Shown here in pieces: positions 25,876 to 36,089 of a stretch of DNA of 64,000 bases. Below the pieces are notes generated by a model. It was not told the origin of the DNA. It ran no database searches and saw only the letters and a list, made by a program, of their open reading frames with translations. The translations under genes were made by a program, and so were the position numbers. Origin of the DNA: Shimazuella alba (GTDB lineage: Bacteria; Bacillota; Bacilli; Thermoactinomycetales; Thermoactinomycetaceae); assembly GCF_009831235.1 (NCBI RefSeq), contig NZ_WUUL01000011.1:62001-126000 (forward strand), written 5' to 3'. The stretch's first letter is position 1. Every line of letters begins with the position of its first letter.

Positions 25876-26688
25876 TTATTTACAGTCTTCTAAATAAAAC
25901 AATCCAGCAGATACTACATGAATTTCAATACGTGGATGGTACTGCCAGATACATTCCCGACGTCGCGCGGTATTTGCTGCTTTTTCCTCTTCTGTCTGTT
26001 TTTCTTCTACTGGAAAATAGGTGGAAACTTGGTTTAATTCCTCTTGCAGACGTTTTTCTGCTTCTTCTGCCCACTGGTGATCTTCTGCTGTTAGTTCTTC
26101 TGTTAGCATATATTCTACTTCACCAACTGCTTCTTGGATCGTCATTCGCGGACTTAGCGTATATCTGCGCTCTGGTAATTTATGTGTCCATTTATATGAT
26201 TGAAGACGCTGAATAAAATTAGGTTCGATTTGTGCCGTTTGCAAATCGATACCAAACGAAGCGATTCGATCTTTTTTTTGATCACATACATAAGAAATAA
26301 GATATTGAATGGATAGCCATGGTTTGTATCCAATAGATTTTGAGGAGGATGGTGTCCACCTAGGCGGTTCTTGATAAAGCCGTACAAATTTTCCTTGATT
26401 TCGAGCCGAGAGTAAAAGTTGCCGAAAACGGGGGGAACCATAAAATAAATGTTCAGCCCGACGTTCTTCAGGAGGATTTTCAGGATCGAACACGAGACAA
26501 AGCTGCATAGGATTAGCTGGTAGATTCATCTTCTCTACATACATCCAGTAAAAAGGGCGATTAATCAAATCTTTATCTGCTTCAACGGATAATTGAGTAT
26601 GGAGGTAAGATGGAGTAGATTCTAAAATCTGGCAATCATTTGCTTGTAAATATCTTTCTGTAAAGCTTCGCAGTGTTATTTGGTCCAC
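25876..26688 (-). CDS. yqhG: YqhG-family protein
   Basis: A soluble 270-residue protein of unknown function, recognised by length and by its place beside the yqhH helicase and gcvT, exactly as in Bacillus. Visible features are an N-terminal helix (LRSFTERYLQANDCQILEST), repeated aromatic/basic strands, and an acidic helical segment with a Gln/Glu-rich tail (AEEAEKRLQEELNQV). The start is GTG with AGGAG five bases upstream. It overlaps the end of the upstream yqhH frame by 13 bases, so the pair is translationally coupled. Confidence 0.78.
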   Translation of the reverse strand: MDQITLRSFTERYLQANDCQILESTPSYLHTQLSVEADKDLINRPFYWMYVEKMNLPANPMQLCLVFDPENPPEERRAEHLFYGSPRFRQLLLSARNQGKFVRLYQEPPRWTPSSSKSIGYKPWLSIQYLISYVCDQKKDRIASFGIDLQTAQIEPNFIQRLQSYKWTHKLPERRYTLSPRMTIQEAVGEVEYMLTEELTAEDHQWAEEAEKRLQEELNQVSTYFPVEEKQTEEEKAANTARRRECIWQYHPRIEIHVVSAGLFYLEDCK

Positions 26689-28388
26689 AATAACTCCTCT
26701 TTTCTTGCTTTATCCTGAAGATGTTCCTTTTTTGCTTGTTGAAATCGATCGCCAATCTGGCTGAGTTGATTTCTAATTTCTTCCTCTGTTTTGCTATTGA
26801 CCATAATTTCCATTAAGTTTTTTTCGAGTGAGTCATCCTTTTCTAACCCTTCCAAAATGGTCTCAAGTTCACCAATAACTGACTCAAATAATGCTATTTT
26901 TTCATGAAGCAGCCAAATAATATGTTCTTCAATGGTTCCAACCGTAGCAAAATTGTAGATATGTACATCGTTTTTTTGACCGAGGCGATGTACCCTGCCA
27001 ATTCGTTGTTCGACACGCATGGGATTCCATGGCATATCATAATTGATGATGTGATGACAAAACTGAAGGTTAATGCCTTCTCCTCCTGCTTCTGTGGCGA
27101 TCATCACTTGTGCTCTCTTTTGAAAAAGCTCCATCATCCAATCTTTTTTATTCCGGTTAAATCCGCCTCGATAAGGAACAGCATGTATTCCTTTTGCTGC
27201 AAGAGCACGGAGTAACATTTCTTGTGTAGCCCGATATTCAGTGAATAAGATCACTTTATCGGGTATGCTCTCGATCAGTTTGACGGCTGCTTCGGCTTTT
27301 GATGAAGTCGTGACAGCTTTTAAAAGGTTGACTAAGTGGTTTACTTCAGGTGGAATAGAAGTTTTTTGTTCGTTTCCTTTTTGAAACAATTTAAAAAGTG
27401 TTAGAAAAACCGCGTCTCGACTACTGCATACTTCTTTTTGTAATACTAGGAGAGAAAGCATGCTCTTTAAATCAGCTTTGGAAGAATAACGATCTCGAAC
27501 AAAATCGCTCACACCATCATATAGTGCTTTTTCTTCTGACGTAAGCTCAATAGGAATTGTTTTTACGATTCGTTCTGTTAATGGTAAGTTACTTTCTTTT
27601 CGTCGATTGCGAATTAATACTTGATTTATTTCTTGTCTTAATTGATCCTCATTTTTTGGTTTTCGTTTTCCGGCCACATAATCTTTGTTAAAACGAGATT
27701 CATTTCCTAGTTGACCTGGTTTTAAGAGGGAGACTAAGTTATATAGTTCTTCCATCTCATTTTGAACAGGAGTGGCAGTTAGCAGTAGGCAATATTTCTT
27801 TTGCATTTCACTGATAAACTGCCAGTTTTTCGTGCGGCGATTTTTTAATTTGTGTGCTTCATCGACGATGAGTAGATCGTAAGGTTGATTCAGAACAACT
27901 TCTCGATGCGGGTCCCGTTTGGCTGTATCCATAGAGGCAACCACAATATCGTATTTGTCCCACATCCAAGCTTTTTTCTGAGCCACAGCTGGTATTTGGA
28001 ACTTTTGATTTAATTCCCTTGTCCATTGGAGAACAAGGGAAGAAGGTACAAGAATTAATACTTTTTGCACCAACCCGCGAATGAGATATTCTTTCAAAAT
28101 AAGCCCAGCTTCAATGGTCTTTCCTAACCCTACTTCATCAGCTAATATTGCCCGGCCACGCATTTCTTGAATAACACGTTTTGTCACATCAATCTGATGT
28201 GGCAAAGGTTCAATACCTTGCAGTTGTTCAAGACATAAAAGTGTGTCAAAGGAAGGGACAGCGGATATCTGGGCTGCCTCTAGTGCCAGCTGAAATCGAT
28301 CCCAATTTGCCCATCCCGTGTCAAGTTCTACGAGATTTTGAAAATGAGGTAACCATTCACGGTGAAAACGAATCGGAGGGGTGTTCAT
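26676..28388 (-). CDS. yqhH: SNF2-family DEAH-type helicase-like ATPase YqhH
   Basis: A RapA/SNF2-type superfamily 2 ATPase of 570 residues. Motif I is LADEVGLGKTIEAG, motif II VDEAHKLKN, motif III LLTATPVQN. The second RecA lobe has VILFTEYRATQEMLLRAL, TEAGGEGINLQFCHHIIN and the arginine-finger motif RVEQRIGRVHRLGQ. It may remodel nucleic-acid complexes; its Bacillus function is unclear. The start is the ATG at 28388, preceded by AGGAGGCG; the longer frame to 28454 lacks a ribosome site. It is divergent from the glycine riboswitch. Confidence 0.88.
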   Translation of the reverse strand: MNTPPIRFHREWLPHFQNLVELDTGWANWDRFQLALEAAQISAVPSFDTLLCLEQLQGIEPLPHQIDVTKRVIQEMRGRAILADEVGLGKTIEAGLILKEYLIRGLVQKVLILVPSSLVLQWTRELNQKFQIPAVAQKKAWMWDKYDIVVASMDTAKRDPHREVVLNQPYDLLIVDEAHKLKNRRTKNWQFISEMQKKYCLLLTATPVQNEMEELYNLVSLLKPGQLGNESRFNKDYVAGKRKPKNEDQLRQEINQVLIRNRRKESNLPLTERIVKTIPIELTSEEKALYDGVSDFVRDRYSSKADLKSMLSLLVLQKEVCSSRDAVFLTLFKLFQKGNEQKTSIPPEVNHLVNLLKAVTTSSKAEAAVKLIESIPDKVILFTEYRATQEMLLRALAAKGIHAVPYRGGFNRNKKDWMMELFQKRAQVMIATEAGGEGINLQFCHHIINYDMPWNPMRVEQRIGRVHRLGQKNDVHIYNFATVGTIEEHIIWLLHEKIALFESVIGELETILEGLEKDDSLEKNLMEIMVNSKTEEEIRNQLSQIGDRFQQAKKEHLQDKARKEELLWTK

Positions 28389-28845
28389 TTTTCGCCTCCT
28401 ATAGTAAATGTAGTATCTGATGTAGTATGGGTTGTTTTTTGGTAAATAATGCATGATGAATAGAAATAAGAAGGTAGTAAGTTCAACAAGAGTGAAATGT
28501 TGGCGGATAATCGTTTTTTATTTTAAAATGTAATGCCTTTCTTATCCCTCTTAGTGCCTAACAATGGCATGCTTTCAAATAATGCTATACAGTCACCACT
28601 TGCCCAGCACGAAATCTGATTTTATCTAGCTGAATGGAAAACTGAAATGAATTCATAACTGAGGTTAAAGTGAAGAGGATTGTGATGGCAATGAATTTCA
28701 TAGAGGATCACCAATAATTTTGTGCGCATTGAAAAAAAGAATTACTCGCAATAAAAAAAGACGTACTTTCTTTTAAAAAAACATGCAAATGATCGGATTT
28801 TATGGCACAATGAAGGGGACAAATACATAGGTGTAGACGGTTGAT
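28389..28845. other. Intergenic region between yqhH and the glycine riboswitch
   Basis: Nothing recognisable as a gene lies here. The yqhH ribosome site is at its left edge. A weak plus-strand promoter (TTGAAA at 28729-28734, 17 bases, TAAAAA at 28752-28757) could serve the riboswitch transcript. Confidence 0.4.
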
Positions 28846-29069
28846 GATGAGAGGAGAGACCAACCACTATGGATGGTAGTTGGCGCCGAAGGAGCAAACC
28901 TGTATAGGTGAATCTCTCAGGCAAAAGGAGGCTCATCGGACGTCACTCTGGAGAGCGCTCTTCATGAAAAGAGCCACCAAAGGGGCAGGTCTGTAAAGAT
29001 AGACCGAACTCTCAGGTAACAAGGACAGGGGAATTCTTTATTTTATAAGGAATTTTTCTGTCTTTTTTT
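28846..29069 (+). ncRNA. Tandem glycine riboswitch with terminator platform
   Basis: Two consecutive glycine aptamers are visible. The first (about 28846-28938) contains GCCGAAGGAGCAAACC and AATCTCTCAGGCAAAAGGA. The second (about 28940-29032) contains GCCACCAAAGGGGCAGGTC and GAACTCTCAGGTAACAAGGAC. The end of aptamer 2 (GGACAG) can pair with CTGTC, followed by seven T (29063-29069), forming an intrinsic terminator. In Bacillus this arrangement turns on gcvT-gcvPA-gcvPB when glycine is high, and the same operon follows here. Confidence 0.93.
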
Positions 29070-29094
29070 GTTAATAAAATGTGGAGGTGCGAAG

Positions 29095-30195
29095 ATGACA
29101 GCATTAAAGCGAACGCCCCTTTATTCGGTTTATGAAAAAGAAGCAAAGCTTGTTCCATTTGGCGGATGGGAGATGCCTGTCCAGTTTTCCAGTATCAAAG
29201 AAGAACACGAAGCTGTTCGAACAAGAGCAGGATTGTTTGATGTTTCCCATATGGGTGAAGTGGAGATCAGTGGACCTGATGCGAAGCAATTTGTAAATCG
29301 TGTGACGACGAATGATATTTCGAAGTTGACTGTTGGTCAGGCCCAGTATTCCTTATTATGTTATCCAGATGGTGGAACAGTAGATGATTTATTAGTCTAT
29401 CAGATAAAAGAAGAGGGGTTTTTGCTTGTTATCAATGCATCCAATATAGAAAAAGATATCGAATGGTTACAAAATCAAATAAAAGATGAACAGTTGGAAT
29501 TAAGAGATCGTTCAGCAGAAACAGCGTTGCTAGCATTACAAGGACCATTTGCCGAAGATATATTGCAACGTTGCACGACCTTTGATCTAGCTATTTTATC
29601 TCCCTTTCAATTTGCTATGAACATAGACATAGGGGAGGTTCGCTGTTTAGTATCTCGATCTGGCTATACAGGTGAAGATGGATTTGAACTTTATGTGGAC
29701 GCTAAAGAAGCACAGGCTTTATGGAAATTTTTATTACAAGCTGGAGAAGAGTATCAATTGATTCCTTGTGGACTGGGAGCGCGCGATACCTTACGCTTAG
29801 AAGCAGCTTTACCTCTGTATGGACAAGAATTATCAGCAGAGATCTCTCCTTTTGAAGCTGGATTAGGATTTGCTGTTAAGCTACAGAAAGGAGAGTTTAT
29901 AGGTTCCAATGCTCTACTTTTCCAAAAGGAATCAGGATTAAAACGGAAAAAAGTCGGGATCGAAATGATAGATAGAGGAATCCCAAGAAGTCATTATCCT
30001 ATTTATGTAAAGGGTCAAGCAGTTGGAGAAGTTACTTCTGGAACTCAATCACCACTTACCAAAAGAAACATTGGACTTGCGCTGATTGATTCGGCTTTTG
30101 CCCAGATTGAGCAAGAAGTAGAAGTAGAGATAAGAGGAAAACGTGTCAAAGCAAAAATCGTACCTACACCATTTTATAGGAGGACAAGAGGATGA
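29095..30195 (+). CDS. gcvT: Glycine cleavage system T protein (aminomethyltransferase)
   Basis: Transfers the methylene group from aminomethyl-lipoyl H protein to tetrahydrofolate, releasing ammonia. The 366-residue protein has the GcvT folate-binding fold: [20 protein letters not shown], the folate-site Asp in [22 protein letters not shown] and the C-terminal [16 protein letters not shown]. The ATG at 29095 has GGAGGTG upstream; the frame continues in-phase to 29068 without a ribosome site. It is first in the riboswitch-controlled operon and overlaps gcvPA by four bases. Confidence 0.96.
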   Translation: MTALKRTPLYSVYEKEAKLVPFGGWEMPVQFSSIKEEHEAVRTRAGLFDVSHMGEVEISGPDAKQFVNRVTTNDISKLTVGQAQYSLLCYPDGGTVDDLLVYQIKEEGFLLVINASNIEKDIEWLQNQIKDEQLELRDRSAETALLALQGPFAEDILQRCTTFDLAILSPFQFAMNIDIGEVRCLVSRSGYTGEDGFELYVDAKEAQALWKFLLQAGEEYQLIPCGLGARDTLRLEAALPLYGQELSAEISPFEAGLGFAVKLQKGEFIGSNALLFQKESGLKRKKVGIEMIDRGIPRSHYPIYVKGQAVGEVTSGTQSPLTKRNIGLALIDSAFAQIEQEVEVEIRGKRVKAKIVPTPFYRRTRG

Positions 30196-31541
30196 AACAA
30201 CGCTATCTGCCAATGACAGAAAAAGACCGTGCTGAAATGCTCGCAACTATTGGGGTAGATACAGTAGAAGATTTATTCGCCGAAATACCATCCACTGTCC
30301 GATTTAAAGGGGAAATGAACCTTCCGGCCCCGATGGCAGAATCCACATTGGTTCGTCACATGCGTCGACTTGCTGGAAAAAACGCTTCTACGGATTCCTA
30401 TGCATCCTTTTTAGGTGCAGGTGTTTATGACCATCATATTCCTAGTGTGGTGGGACATGTGATTTCTCGATCAGAATTTTATACAGCCTACACCCCCTAT
30501 CAACCAGAGATTAGCCAAGGTGAATTACAAGCTATCTTTGAATTTCAAACGATGATTGCAGAGCTGACAGGTATGGATGTTGCAAACTCTTCTATGTATG
30601 ATGGACCAACAGCACTAGCAGAAGCAGCAAATTTGGCTTCGGGTGTAACAAAACGAAAGCAAATCATCATTTCTCGTACAGTACATCCAGAAGCGAGAGA
30701 AATATTGGATACGAGTTCCCATGGCTTGGGTTTGGAAATCGTAGAAGCTCCATATCGTGATGGAGTGACAGATGTTACAGCACTAGCACAGTTAGTTACA
30801 TCTGAAACTGCTGCTGTTATTGTGCAAACTCCTAATTTCTTTGGTCATATAGAAAATTTAACCGAGATTGAGAAATTAACACATGCAAACAAAAGTTTGT
30901 TCGTAGTCAGCAGCAATCCTCTTTCTTTGGGAATGTTGAAACCACCAGGCCAGTTTGGAGCAGATATTGTGGTGGGAGATGCTCAGCCGCTTGGTATTTC
31001 GGCTTCTTTTGGTGGTCCACATTGTGGTTTTTTTGCTACCACAAAAGCTTTGATGCGTCGAATTCCTGGGAGAATTGTTGGTCAGACAGTCGATGAAGAC
31101 GGCAATCGTGGATTTGTGCTGACCTTACAGGCACGGGAACAACATATTCGTCGTGATAAAGCTACATCTAATATTTGTTCCAACCAAGCGCTCAATGCAC
31201 TTGCCGCATCTGTTTATCTTAGTGCCATGGGCAGAGAGGGAATGCAAGAGGTAGCAAGGCAAAACTTTCATAAGGCACACTATGCAAGACAAGAAATTAG
31301 CAAAATAAAGGGAGTAGAAGTTGTGTTTTCCTCTCCTTTTTACAATGAATTTGTCCTAAAGTTAGCAAGACCAGTAGCGGCGGTAAATCACGAGTTGCTC
31401 TCTTATGGTGTAATTGGTGGATATGATTTGGGAGCTGCCTATTCAGAGCTGACTAATCACATGCTGATTGCGGTGACAGAAGAGCGGACAAAAGAAGATA
31501 TTGCTACATTATGTCATGCACTGGAGGAGTTGCTGATATGA
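30192..31541 (+). CDS. gcvPA: Glycine dehydrogenase (decarboxylating) subunit 1
   Basis: N-terminal half of the split P protein that decarboxylates glycine with PLP and passes aminomethyl to the H protein. The 449-residue protein begins with the P-protein domain [20 protein letters not shown]. It carries [20 protein letters not shown] and [20 protein letters not shown]. Its fold is a PLP-transferase without the Lys, which is on subunit 2. ATGA overlaps the end of gcvT, and its own end overlaps gcvPB the same way. Confidence 0.96.
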   Translation: MKQRYLPMTEKDRAEMLATIGVDTVEDLFAEIPSTVRFKGEMNLPAPMAESTLVRHMRRLAGKNASTDSYASFLGAGVYDHHIPSVVGHVISRSEFYTAYTPYQPEISQGELQAIFEFQTMIAELTGMDVANSSMYDGPTALAEAANLASGVTKRKQIIISRTVHPEAREILDTSSHGLGLEIVEAPYRDGVTDVTALAQLVTSETAAVIVQTPNFFGHIENLTEIEKLTHANKSLFVVSSNPLSLGMLKPPGQFGADIVVGDAQPLGISASFGGPHCGFFATTKALMRRIPGRIVGQTVDEDGNRGFVLTLQAREQHIRRDKATSNICSNQALNALAASVYLSAMGREGMQEVARQNFHKAHYARQEISKIKGVEVVFSSPFYNEFVLKLARPVAAVNHELLSYGVIGGYDLGAAYSELTNHMLIAVTEERTKEDIATLCHALEELLI

Positions 31542-32989
31542 ATAATGCACATAAAGCTTTAATCTTTGAAATGAGTCGTACAGGTCGCATCGCTCATAGT
31601 CTACCGGTGCTAGACGTCCCTGAAGTGGAACAACTTCCAAACGAATTTATTCGAGAAGAGGTAGCTGATCTTCCTGAAGTCTCAGAACTTGATCTTATGC
31701 GCCACTATACGGAGTTATCACGTCGGAACCACGGGGTTGATAATGGATTTTATCCACTTGGTTCTTGTACCATGAAGTACAATCCAAAAGTACATGAAGA
31801 TGTTGCAAGATTATCCGGCTTTGCAAAAATTCACCCCTATCAAGCAGAAGAAACTGTGCAGGGTGCTTTGCAATTGTTGTTTGAGCTACAACAAGATCTA
31901 GCAGAGATTACTGGCATGGATCGGGTAACGTTACAATCAGCAGCTGGTGCTCAAGGAGAATGGACAGGGTTGATGATGATCAAAGCATATCATCAAAGCC
32001 GTGGTGAAGGACAAAGAAACAAAGTAATTGTTCCTGACTCTGCTCATGGAACCAACCCAGCCAGTGCAGCGGTTGCTGGATTTGAAACCATTACAATTCC
32101 ATCTAATGAAAAAGGTTTGGTTGATGTTGCTGCACTAAAAGAAGTATTGGGGCAAGATACAGCTGCTTTAATGCTGACAAACCCAAATACACTGGGATTG
32201 TTTGAAGAAGAAATTGTAGAGATTGCTAGACTTGTACATGAAGCTGGAGGTTTGCTCTACTATGACGGAGCCAATGCAAACGCCATTTTAGGGATTGCTC
32301 GTCCTGGGGATATGGGCTTCGATGTCGTGCATCTGAACTTGCATAAAACCTTTACTACTCCGCATGGTGGAGGTGGGCCAGGTGCCGGTCCAGTCGGGGT
32401 CAAAAAAGAACTCGTTCCATTTTTGCCTAAACCACTTGCAGCGAAAAAAGAAGATGGAACCTATTATCTAGAATCTGATTTGCCAAATTCCATTGGGCGA
32501 GTAAAAGGCTATTATGGGAATTTCGGGATTTTGGTGCGGGCATTTGCTTACATTCGAACAATGGGAGCTCTAGGTCTTCGTCAAGTATCCGAAAATGCAG
32601 TGTTAAATGCAAACTATATGAAGGCGCGTTTAAAAGATTATTATGATCTTCCTTTTGAGCAAGCATGCAAACACGAATTTGTACTCTCAGGCAACCGTCA
32701 AAAAAAATCAGGAGTTCGTACGCTGGATATCGCCAAACGTTTGCTAGATTTCGGTGTCCATCCACCAACCATATACTTCCCGCTTATTGTCGAAGAATGT
32801 TTGATGATTGAACCAACAGAGACAGAGAGCAAAGAAACACTGGATCACTTTATTGAAACGATGATTCAAATCGCAAACGAAGCAAAAGAAACACCTGAAG
32901 TAATACAAGAAGCGCCTCACCATACACTAGTGAAACGCTTAGATGAAGTTTTAGCAGCACGCAAACCAAAACTTCGTTGGACGAAATAA
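31538..32989 (+). CDS. gcvPB: Glycine dehydrogenase (decarboxylating) subunit 2
   Basis: PLP-bearing half of the split P protein, 483 residues. The Schiff-base Lys is in [19 protein letters not shown] (about residue 270). [20 protein letters not shown] and [17 protein letters not shown] are further family marks. The ATG at 31538 has GGAGGAG upstream and overlaps the gcvPA stop. It ends the operon; a terminator follows. The yqhL rhodanese gene that comes next in Bacillus is not here, and no H-protein gene is in this window. Confidence 0.96.
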   Translation: MNNAHKALIFEMSRTGRIAHSLPVLDVPEVEQLPNEFIREEVADLPEVSELDLMRHYTELSRRNHGVDNGFYPLGSCTMKYNPKVHEDVARLSGFAKIHPYQAEETVQGALQLLFELQQDLAEITGMDRVTLQSAAGAQGEWTGLMMIKAYHQSRGEGQRNKVIVPDSAHGTNPASAAVAGFETITIPSNEKGLVDVAALKEVLGQDTAALMLTNPNTLGLFEEEIVEIARLVHEAGGLLYYDGANANAILGIARPGDMGFDVVHLNLHKTFTTPHGGGGPGAGPVGVKKELVPFLPKPLAAKKEDGTYYLESDLPNSIGRVKGYYGNFGILVRAFAYIRTMGALGLRQVSENAVLNANYMKARLKDYYDLPFEQACKHEFVLSGNRQKKSGVRTLDIAKRLLDFGVHPPTIYFPLIVEECLMIEPTETESKETLDHFIETMIQIANEAKETPEVIQEAPHHTLVKRLDEVLAARKPKLRWTK

Positions 32990-32993
32990 GAAG

Positions 32994-33030
32994 AAAACAG
33001 CCGGAATGTATTATTTCGGCTGTTTTTCTT
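32994..33030. terminator. Terminator between gcvPB and the convergent exporter
   Basis: AAAACAGCCG (32994-33003) and CGGCTGTTTT (33017-33026) with TTCTTTTT after. It overlaps the end of the minus-strand gene and works in both directions. Confidence 0.75.
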
Positions 33031-34537
33031 TTTGAGCAGAAGGGAAGTACAAAGTGGACAAAAATGTTAGTACAGCAAAGATACAAACACCCCAGAAAAC
33101 AGTATGTAGCGCTGTTTGTAGTCCGCTTTGAAGAAGATGAAGAGCATCACTCGTCAATTGTCCTTTTTTGACTGGGTCCAATAATACATTTGCTGCATCG
33201 ATCGATGAAAGGTTTAGATTACTTGCATGATGCTGTTCTAAGTAATTTTTTAATTGAAGATTGAGGATTCCTCCAAGAATTGCCGTTCCTAATGTAGTTC
33301 CTACGGATCGCATGAACATGCTGGAAGCAGTGGCTACCCCTCGCATCTCCCAACCTACACTGCTCTGAATCGAAATGGTGAAAGTAGAGGTAGCAAATCC
33401 CATTCCTATTCCGATAACAAAGGAGCCCAAACCAGCCCAAATTGGTCCTTTACTTGGATCAAGGGTGATAAAAAAGATAGAACCTAAAATAAGGAAGATA
33501 CCACCAAGAATAGCAGTGTAGCGAAACCCTATGCGTGGGAATAGTTTTGCAGTAGCACTTGCAGCCAAAGGCCATCCTACTGACATAGCTGTCAACGCAA
33601 AGCCAGCTACAAGTGCGGATGACCCCATGATACCTTGGACATAAGTGGGTAAAAAACTCGCCAGTCCGATCATGGATGCACCAGCTAGTAGAGTGGATAC
33701 GTTCGCTACAGCGATTAATTTATTTCTCCATAGAGACAATGGCATCATAGGGGAAGTAGCTTTTGTTTCCCACCAGATGAAAATAGCCATAGTGATGGCA
33801 AATACAACAAATAATGAGATGGTAGGTGTGGAAGTCCAACCCCAATTGGAGCCTCCTTCGATTAATATCAGCATAAGGGCGGAAACAGAAACAGAAAAAA
33901 GACTTGCTCCTAAATAATCAATCGATGGTTTCTTTTTTTCTACTTGTTCATGCAAATAGTGGTGAATCCCAATAATGCTTAAAATACCAAGTGGAATATT
34001 GATCCAAAATACCCAAGCCCAACTTACATACTGAACAATCAATCCGCCTGCTAAGGGACCGATCACAGAGGAAATCCCCCACACACTGGAGAGATAACCT
34101 TGAATTTTAGATCGTTCTTCTAAGGAATATAAATCTCCTACCAATGTTGTCGCAATAGGCATTACTGCACCTGCTCCAATTCCTTGGATAAAACGATATA
34201 AGATAAGTAACCCCATAGATGTTGCAAAACCGCATAACAAAGAACCTATTAAAAAGATGATCGTTCCAATCAAAAAGATCGGTTTTCTGCCAAAAATATC
34301 TGAAAGCTTACCGTATATTGGTGTGGTAACTGATTGCATTAATAAAAATGACGAAAAAACCCAACTATAAGCAGAAAAGTTACCTAATTCTGCAACGATT
34401 TCTGGCACAGCAGTAGCCACTATGGTGGATTCAATCGAAATCATAAACATGGTGATGAGTAAAAAAACAAACACATGAGTTCGTTTTGTTTTTTTAGCAG
34501 CTTCTGATAATTCGTTTGTAGGTGCATAAGAAGTCAT
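33011..34537 (-). CDS. DHA2-family MFS drug exporter (14 helices)
   Basis: A proton-coupled multidrug efflux pump of the major facilitator superfamily, 508 residues. It has the DHA2 motif C region IQGIGAGAVMPIATTLVGDL, the A motif GKLSDIFGRKPIFLIG and a long chain of hydrophobic helices. The ATG at 34537 (MTSYAPTNELSEA) has GAGGT nine bases upstream, better than the longer frame from 34597. It is monocistronic. The substrate is not predictable. No regulator lies beside it. Confidence 0.9.
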   Translation of the reverse strand: MTSYAPTNELSEAAKKTKRTHVFVFLLITMFMISIESTIVATAVPEIVAELGNFSAYSWVFSSFLLMQSVTTPIYGKLSDIFGRKPIFLIGTIIFLIGSLLCGFATSMGLLILYRFIQGIGAGAVMPIATTLVGDLYSLEERSKIQGYLSSVWGISSVIGPLAGGLIVQYVSWAWVFWINIPLGILSIIGIHHYLHEQVEKKKPSIDYLGASLFSVSVSALMLILIEGGSNWGWTSTPTISLFVVFAITMAIFIWWETKATSPMMPLSLWRNKLIAVANVSTLLAGASMIGLASFLPTYVQGIMGSSALVAGFALTAMSVGWPLAASATAKLFPRIGFRYTAILGGIFLILGSIFFITLDPSKGPIWAGLGSFVIGIGMGFATSTFTISIQSSVGWEMRGVATASSMFMRSVGTTLGTAILGGILNLQLKNYLEQHHASNLNLSSIDAANVLLDPVKKGQLTSDALHLLQSGLQTALHTVFWGVCIFAVLTFLSTLYFPSAQKEKQPK

Positions 34538-34755
34538 ATTTGGTAACCTCGTTTCTTTAGGTGCGGCTAAAAAATTTTTGATATTCGCCACCATCAAGAT
34601 TATAACATTTCTACTTCCGAAATAAATAAGTTTCGATCTATAGAGAAAGGATGCTCGAATATAGAGATTTACTTTCCAAAGAAAAGATATTGCTTACTGC
34701 ACGAATATGGAAAATGTTTTCTTTGAGAAATATAAAATAGAAAATGGAACAAAAG

Positions 34756-34783
34756 TACCCTCCTTTTTAGAAAAAGGAGGGTA
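34756..34783 (-). terminator. Terminator after dps
   Basis: TACCCTCCTTTTT (34756-34768) pairs with AAAAAGGAGGGTA (34771-34783). On the minus strand it is followed by CTTTTGTTCC. Confidence 0.7.
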
Positions 34784-34816
34784 GGAAAGAAGGGGTCACA
34801 AAAACGACTTCCAATT

Positions 34817-35308
34817 TTATAGTCTTTGACTTAGGGATCTTTCTCGTTTTTTAATACTTGTTATCGTTTTTCCTCCAATGTATGATTCGAACATCCAGCC
34901 ATACTTTTCTATCTTTGTTAACACTCCAGTCAACATATCTGCAGTTGGATAATCTTTCGCTTCATCTGCAATTGCGATACCATCACGTAGTTCACCACTT
35001 AGTTGTTGGAAGTCATACACCAATTGTTTTATCATTTGTTCCGTAGATTCTGTTCCTGTCGCTTCTTGAATACTAGCTTTTGCAAGAATATCTGGAAAAG
35101 TAGATGCTGGCTTCCCGCCAATAGATAAGAGACGCTCTGCTAATTCATCTAATATACTATCTGCTTCCCTGTACAATTCTTCGAATTTACTATGTAACTC
35201 AAAAAAAGTACTCCCTTTTACATACCAATGATAATGATGAAATTTGGTATACAAAAGACTCCAGTTCGCTACCTGTTTATTCAGTTCTTCGTGTATTTTA
35301 TGGTCCAC
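34817..35308 (-). CDS. dps: Dps-family ferritin-like DNA-protecting protein
   Basis: A dodecameric iron-storage/peroxide-detoxifying mini-ferritin of 163 residues. Ferroxidase residues are visible in FHHYHWYVKGSTFFELHSKF and ELYREADSILDELAERLLSI. The C-terminal helix ends KTITSIKKRERSLSQRL, whose basic tail may contact DNA. The start is taken as GTG at 35308 because GAAGGAG lies eight bases upstream; an ATG eight codons earlier lacks one. It is monocistronic with a terminator. No PerR box could be made out. Confidence 0.9.
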   Translation of the reverse strand: MDHKIHEELNKQVANWSLLYTKFHHYHWYVKGSTFFELHSKFEELYREADSILDELAERLLSIGGKPASTFPDILAKASIQEATGTESTEQMIKQLVYDFQQLSGELRDGIAIADEAKDYPTADMLTGVLTKIEKYGWMFESYIGGKTITSIKKRERSLSQRL

Positions 35309-35402
35309 TCTAAAATCTCCTTCTCTAATCAATTTTCTCCTTTAGTTATACCCAGCTCATTTCAACGTAATTCGAAAAGATTTATCCTTATCTCGGTTGA
35401 GT

Positions 35403-35432
35403 TTGGTAAAGGTATGGATTGCCTGATATAAT
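35403..35432 (+). promoter_or_regulatory. Promoter of the lipoprotein gene
   Basis: TTGGTA (35403-35408) and a perfect TATAAT (35427-35432) with an 18-base spacer. Confidence 0.55.
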
Positions 35433-35477
35433 TGAAGTGTAAATGGAAATCAAGTAGTCGATTTCATGTGAGGAATC

Positions 35478-35963
35478 ATGAAAAAGCAACTTATTATTGT
35501 CACTGCTGGGATGCTTTTTGCTACAGCTTGTAGCGGTGGACAGTCGGGAAGTAATGAGACAAACAGCCCTGTATGTTCTGCTAGTTGTACAAAAGAGGCA
35601 GTCGTAAAGCTTCTTCATCAAGACAAGGAACTTGCAGATTCTCTACAGGACAGGATGCTGCGCAGGAAAGCAGATGAAACTCTCAGACAGGTAAACGCGA
35701 AGCCTCAAAATGCTGGGAATCTATATGCCAAGTATATTTGGGACATTACAGGTGGTCTCTCAAAGCTTAGTCTTGTGGTAGAGATGTCTGGACTTCCTGA
35801 TTCGGATTCTTGTCGTGATTTGAGAAACAGTATCCTCCATTATGGTAAGAAGTACGGGGCACAGAAAAAGAACCCCACTGATGCTAAGTTGAATCAGCTG
35901 GCGGAGCAGTTTTACGACGATCGATCCCGTCCTCAAGGGCAGTGTATGAAGCTCATCAAATAA
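35478..35963 (+). CDS. Hypothetical lipoprotein (161 residues)
   Basis: Unrecognised. The signal peptide MKKQLIIVTAGMLFATACSG has a lipobox-like ATAC. The linker is Ser/Gly/Asn-rich, with two close Cys in PVCSASCTKEA, a charged helical region and two further Cys (DSDSCRDLR and PQGQCMKLIK), possibly disulphide-bonded outside the cell. Start context is TGAGGA before the ATG. It is G+C-richer than its neighbours, stands alone between dps and lipM with its own promoter, and ends with a 12-bp perfect hairpin. It is not part of the Bacillus gene order here. Confidence 0.6.
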   Translation: MKKQLIIVTAGMLFATACSGGQSGSNETNSPVCSASCTKEAVVKLLHQDKELADSLQDRMLRRKADETLRQVNAKPQNAGNLYAKYIWDITGGLSKLSLVVEMSGLPDSDSCRDLRNSILHYGKKYGAQKKNPTDAKLNQLAEQFYDDRSRPQGQCMKLIK

Positions 35964-35980
35964 CGATCAAGCATGAAGTC

Positions 35981-36012
35981 GAGGTACAGAACATTCCGTT
36001 GTTCTGTACCTC
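35981..36012 (+). terminator. 12-bp hairpin without U-tract after the lipoprotein gene
   Basis: GAGGTACAGAAC (35981-35992) is exactly complementary to GTTCTGTACCTC (36001-36012), followed by ATCATTG. Confidence 0.6.
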
Positions 36013-36089
36013 ATCATTGTATAATGATAGCAGTTTGACTTCAGATAGATGGTAACTACATTGAACCTCGTTACAGAAAGGAGAATACG

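Noticed and set aside
25848-26216. Leu-rich plus-strand frame of 122 codons
   Set aside because: Antisense to yqhG; the hydrophobicity is an artefact of the AT-rich complement.
28742-28936. Minus-strand frame across the glycine riboswitch
   Set aside because: It runs through highly structured riboswitch bases and has no ribosome site.
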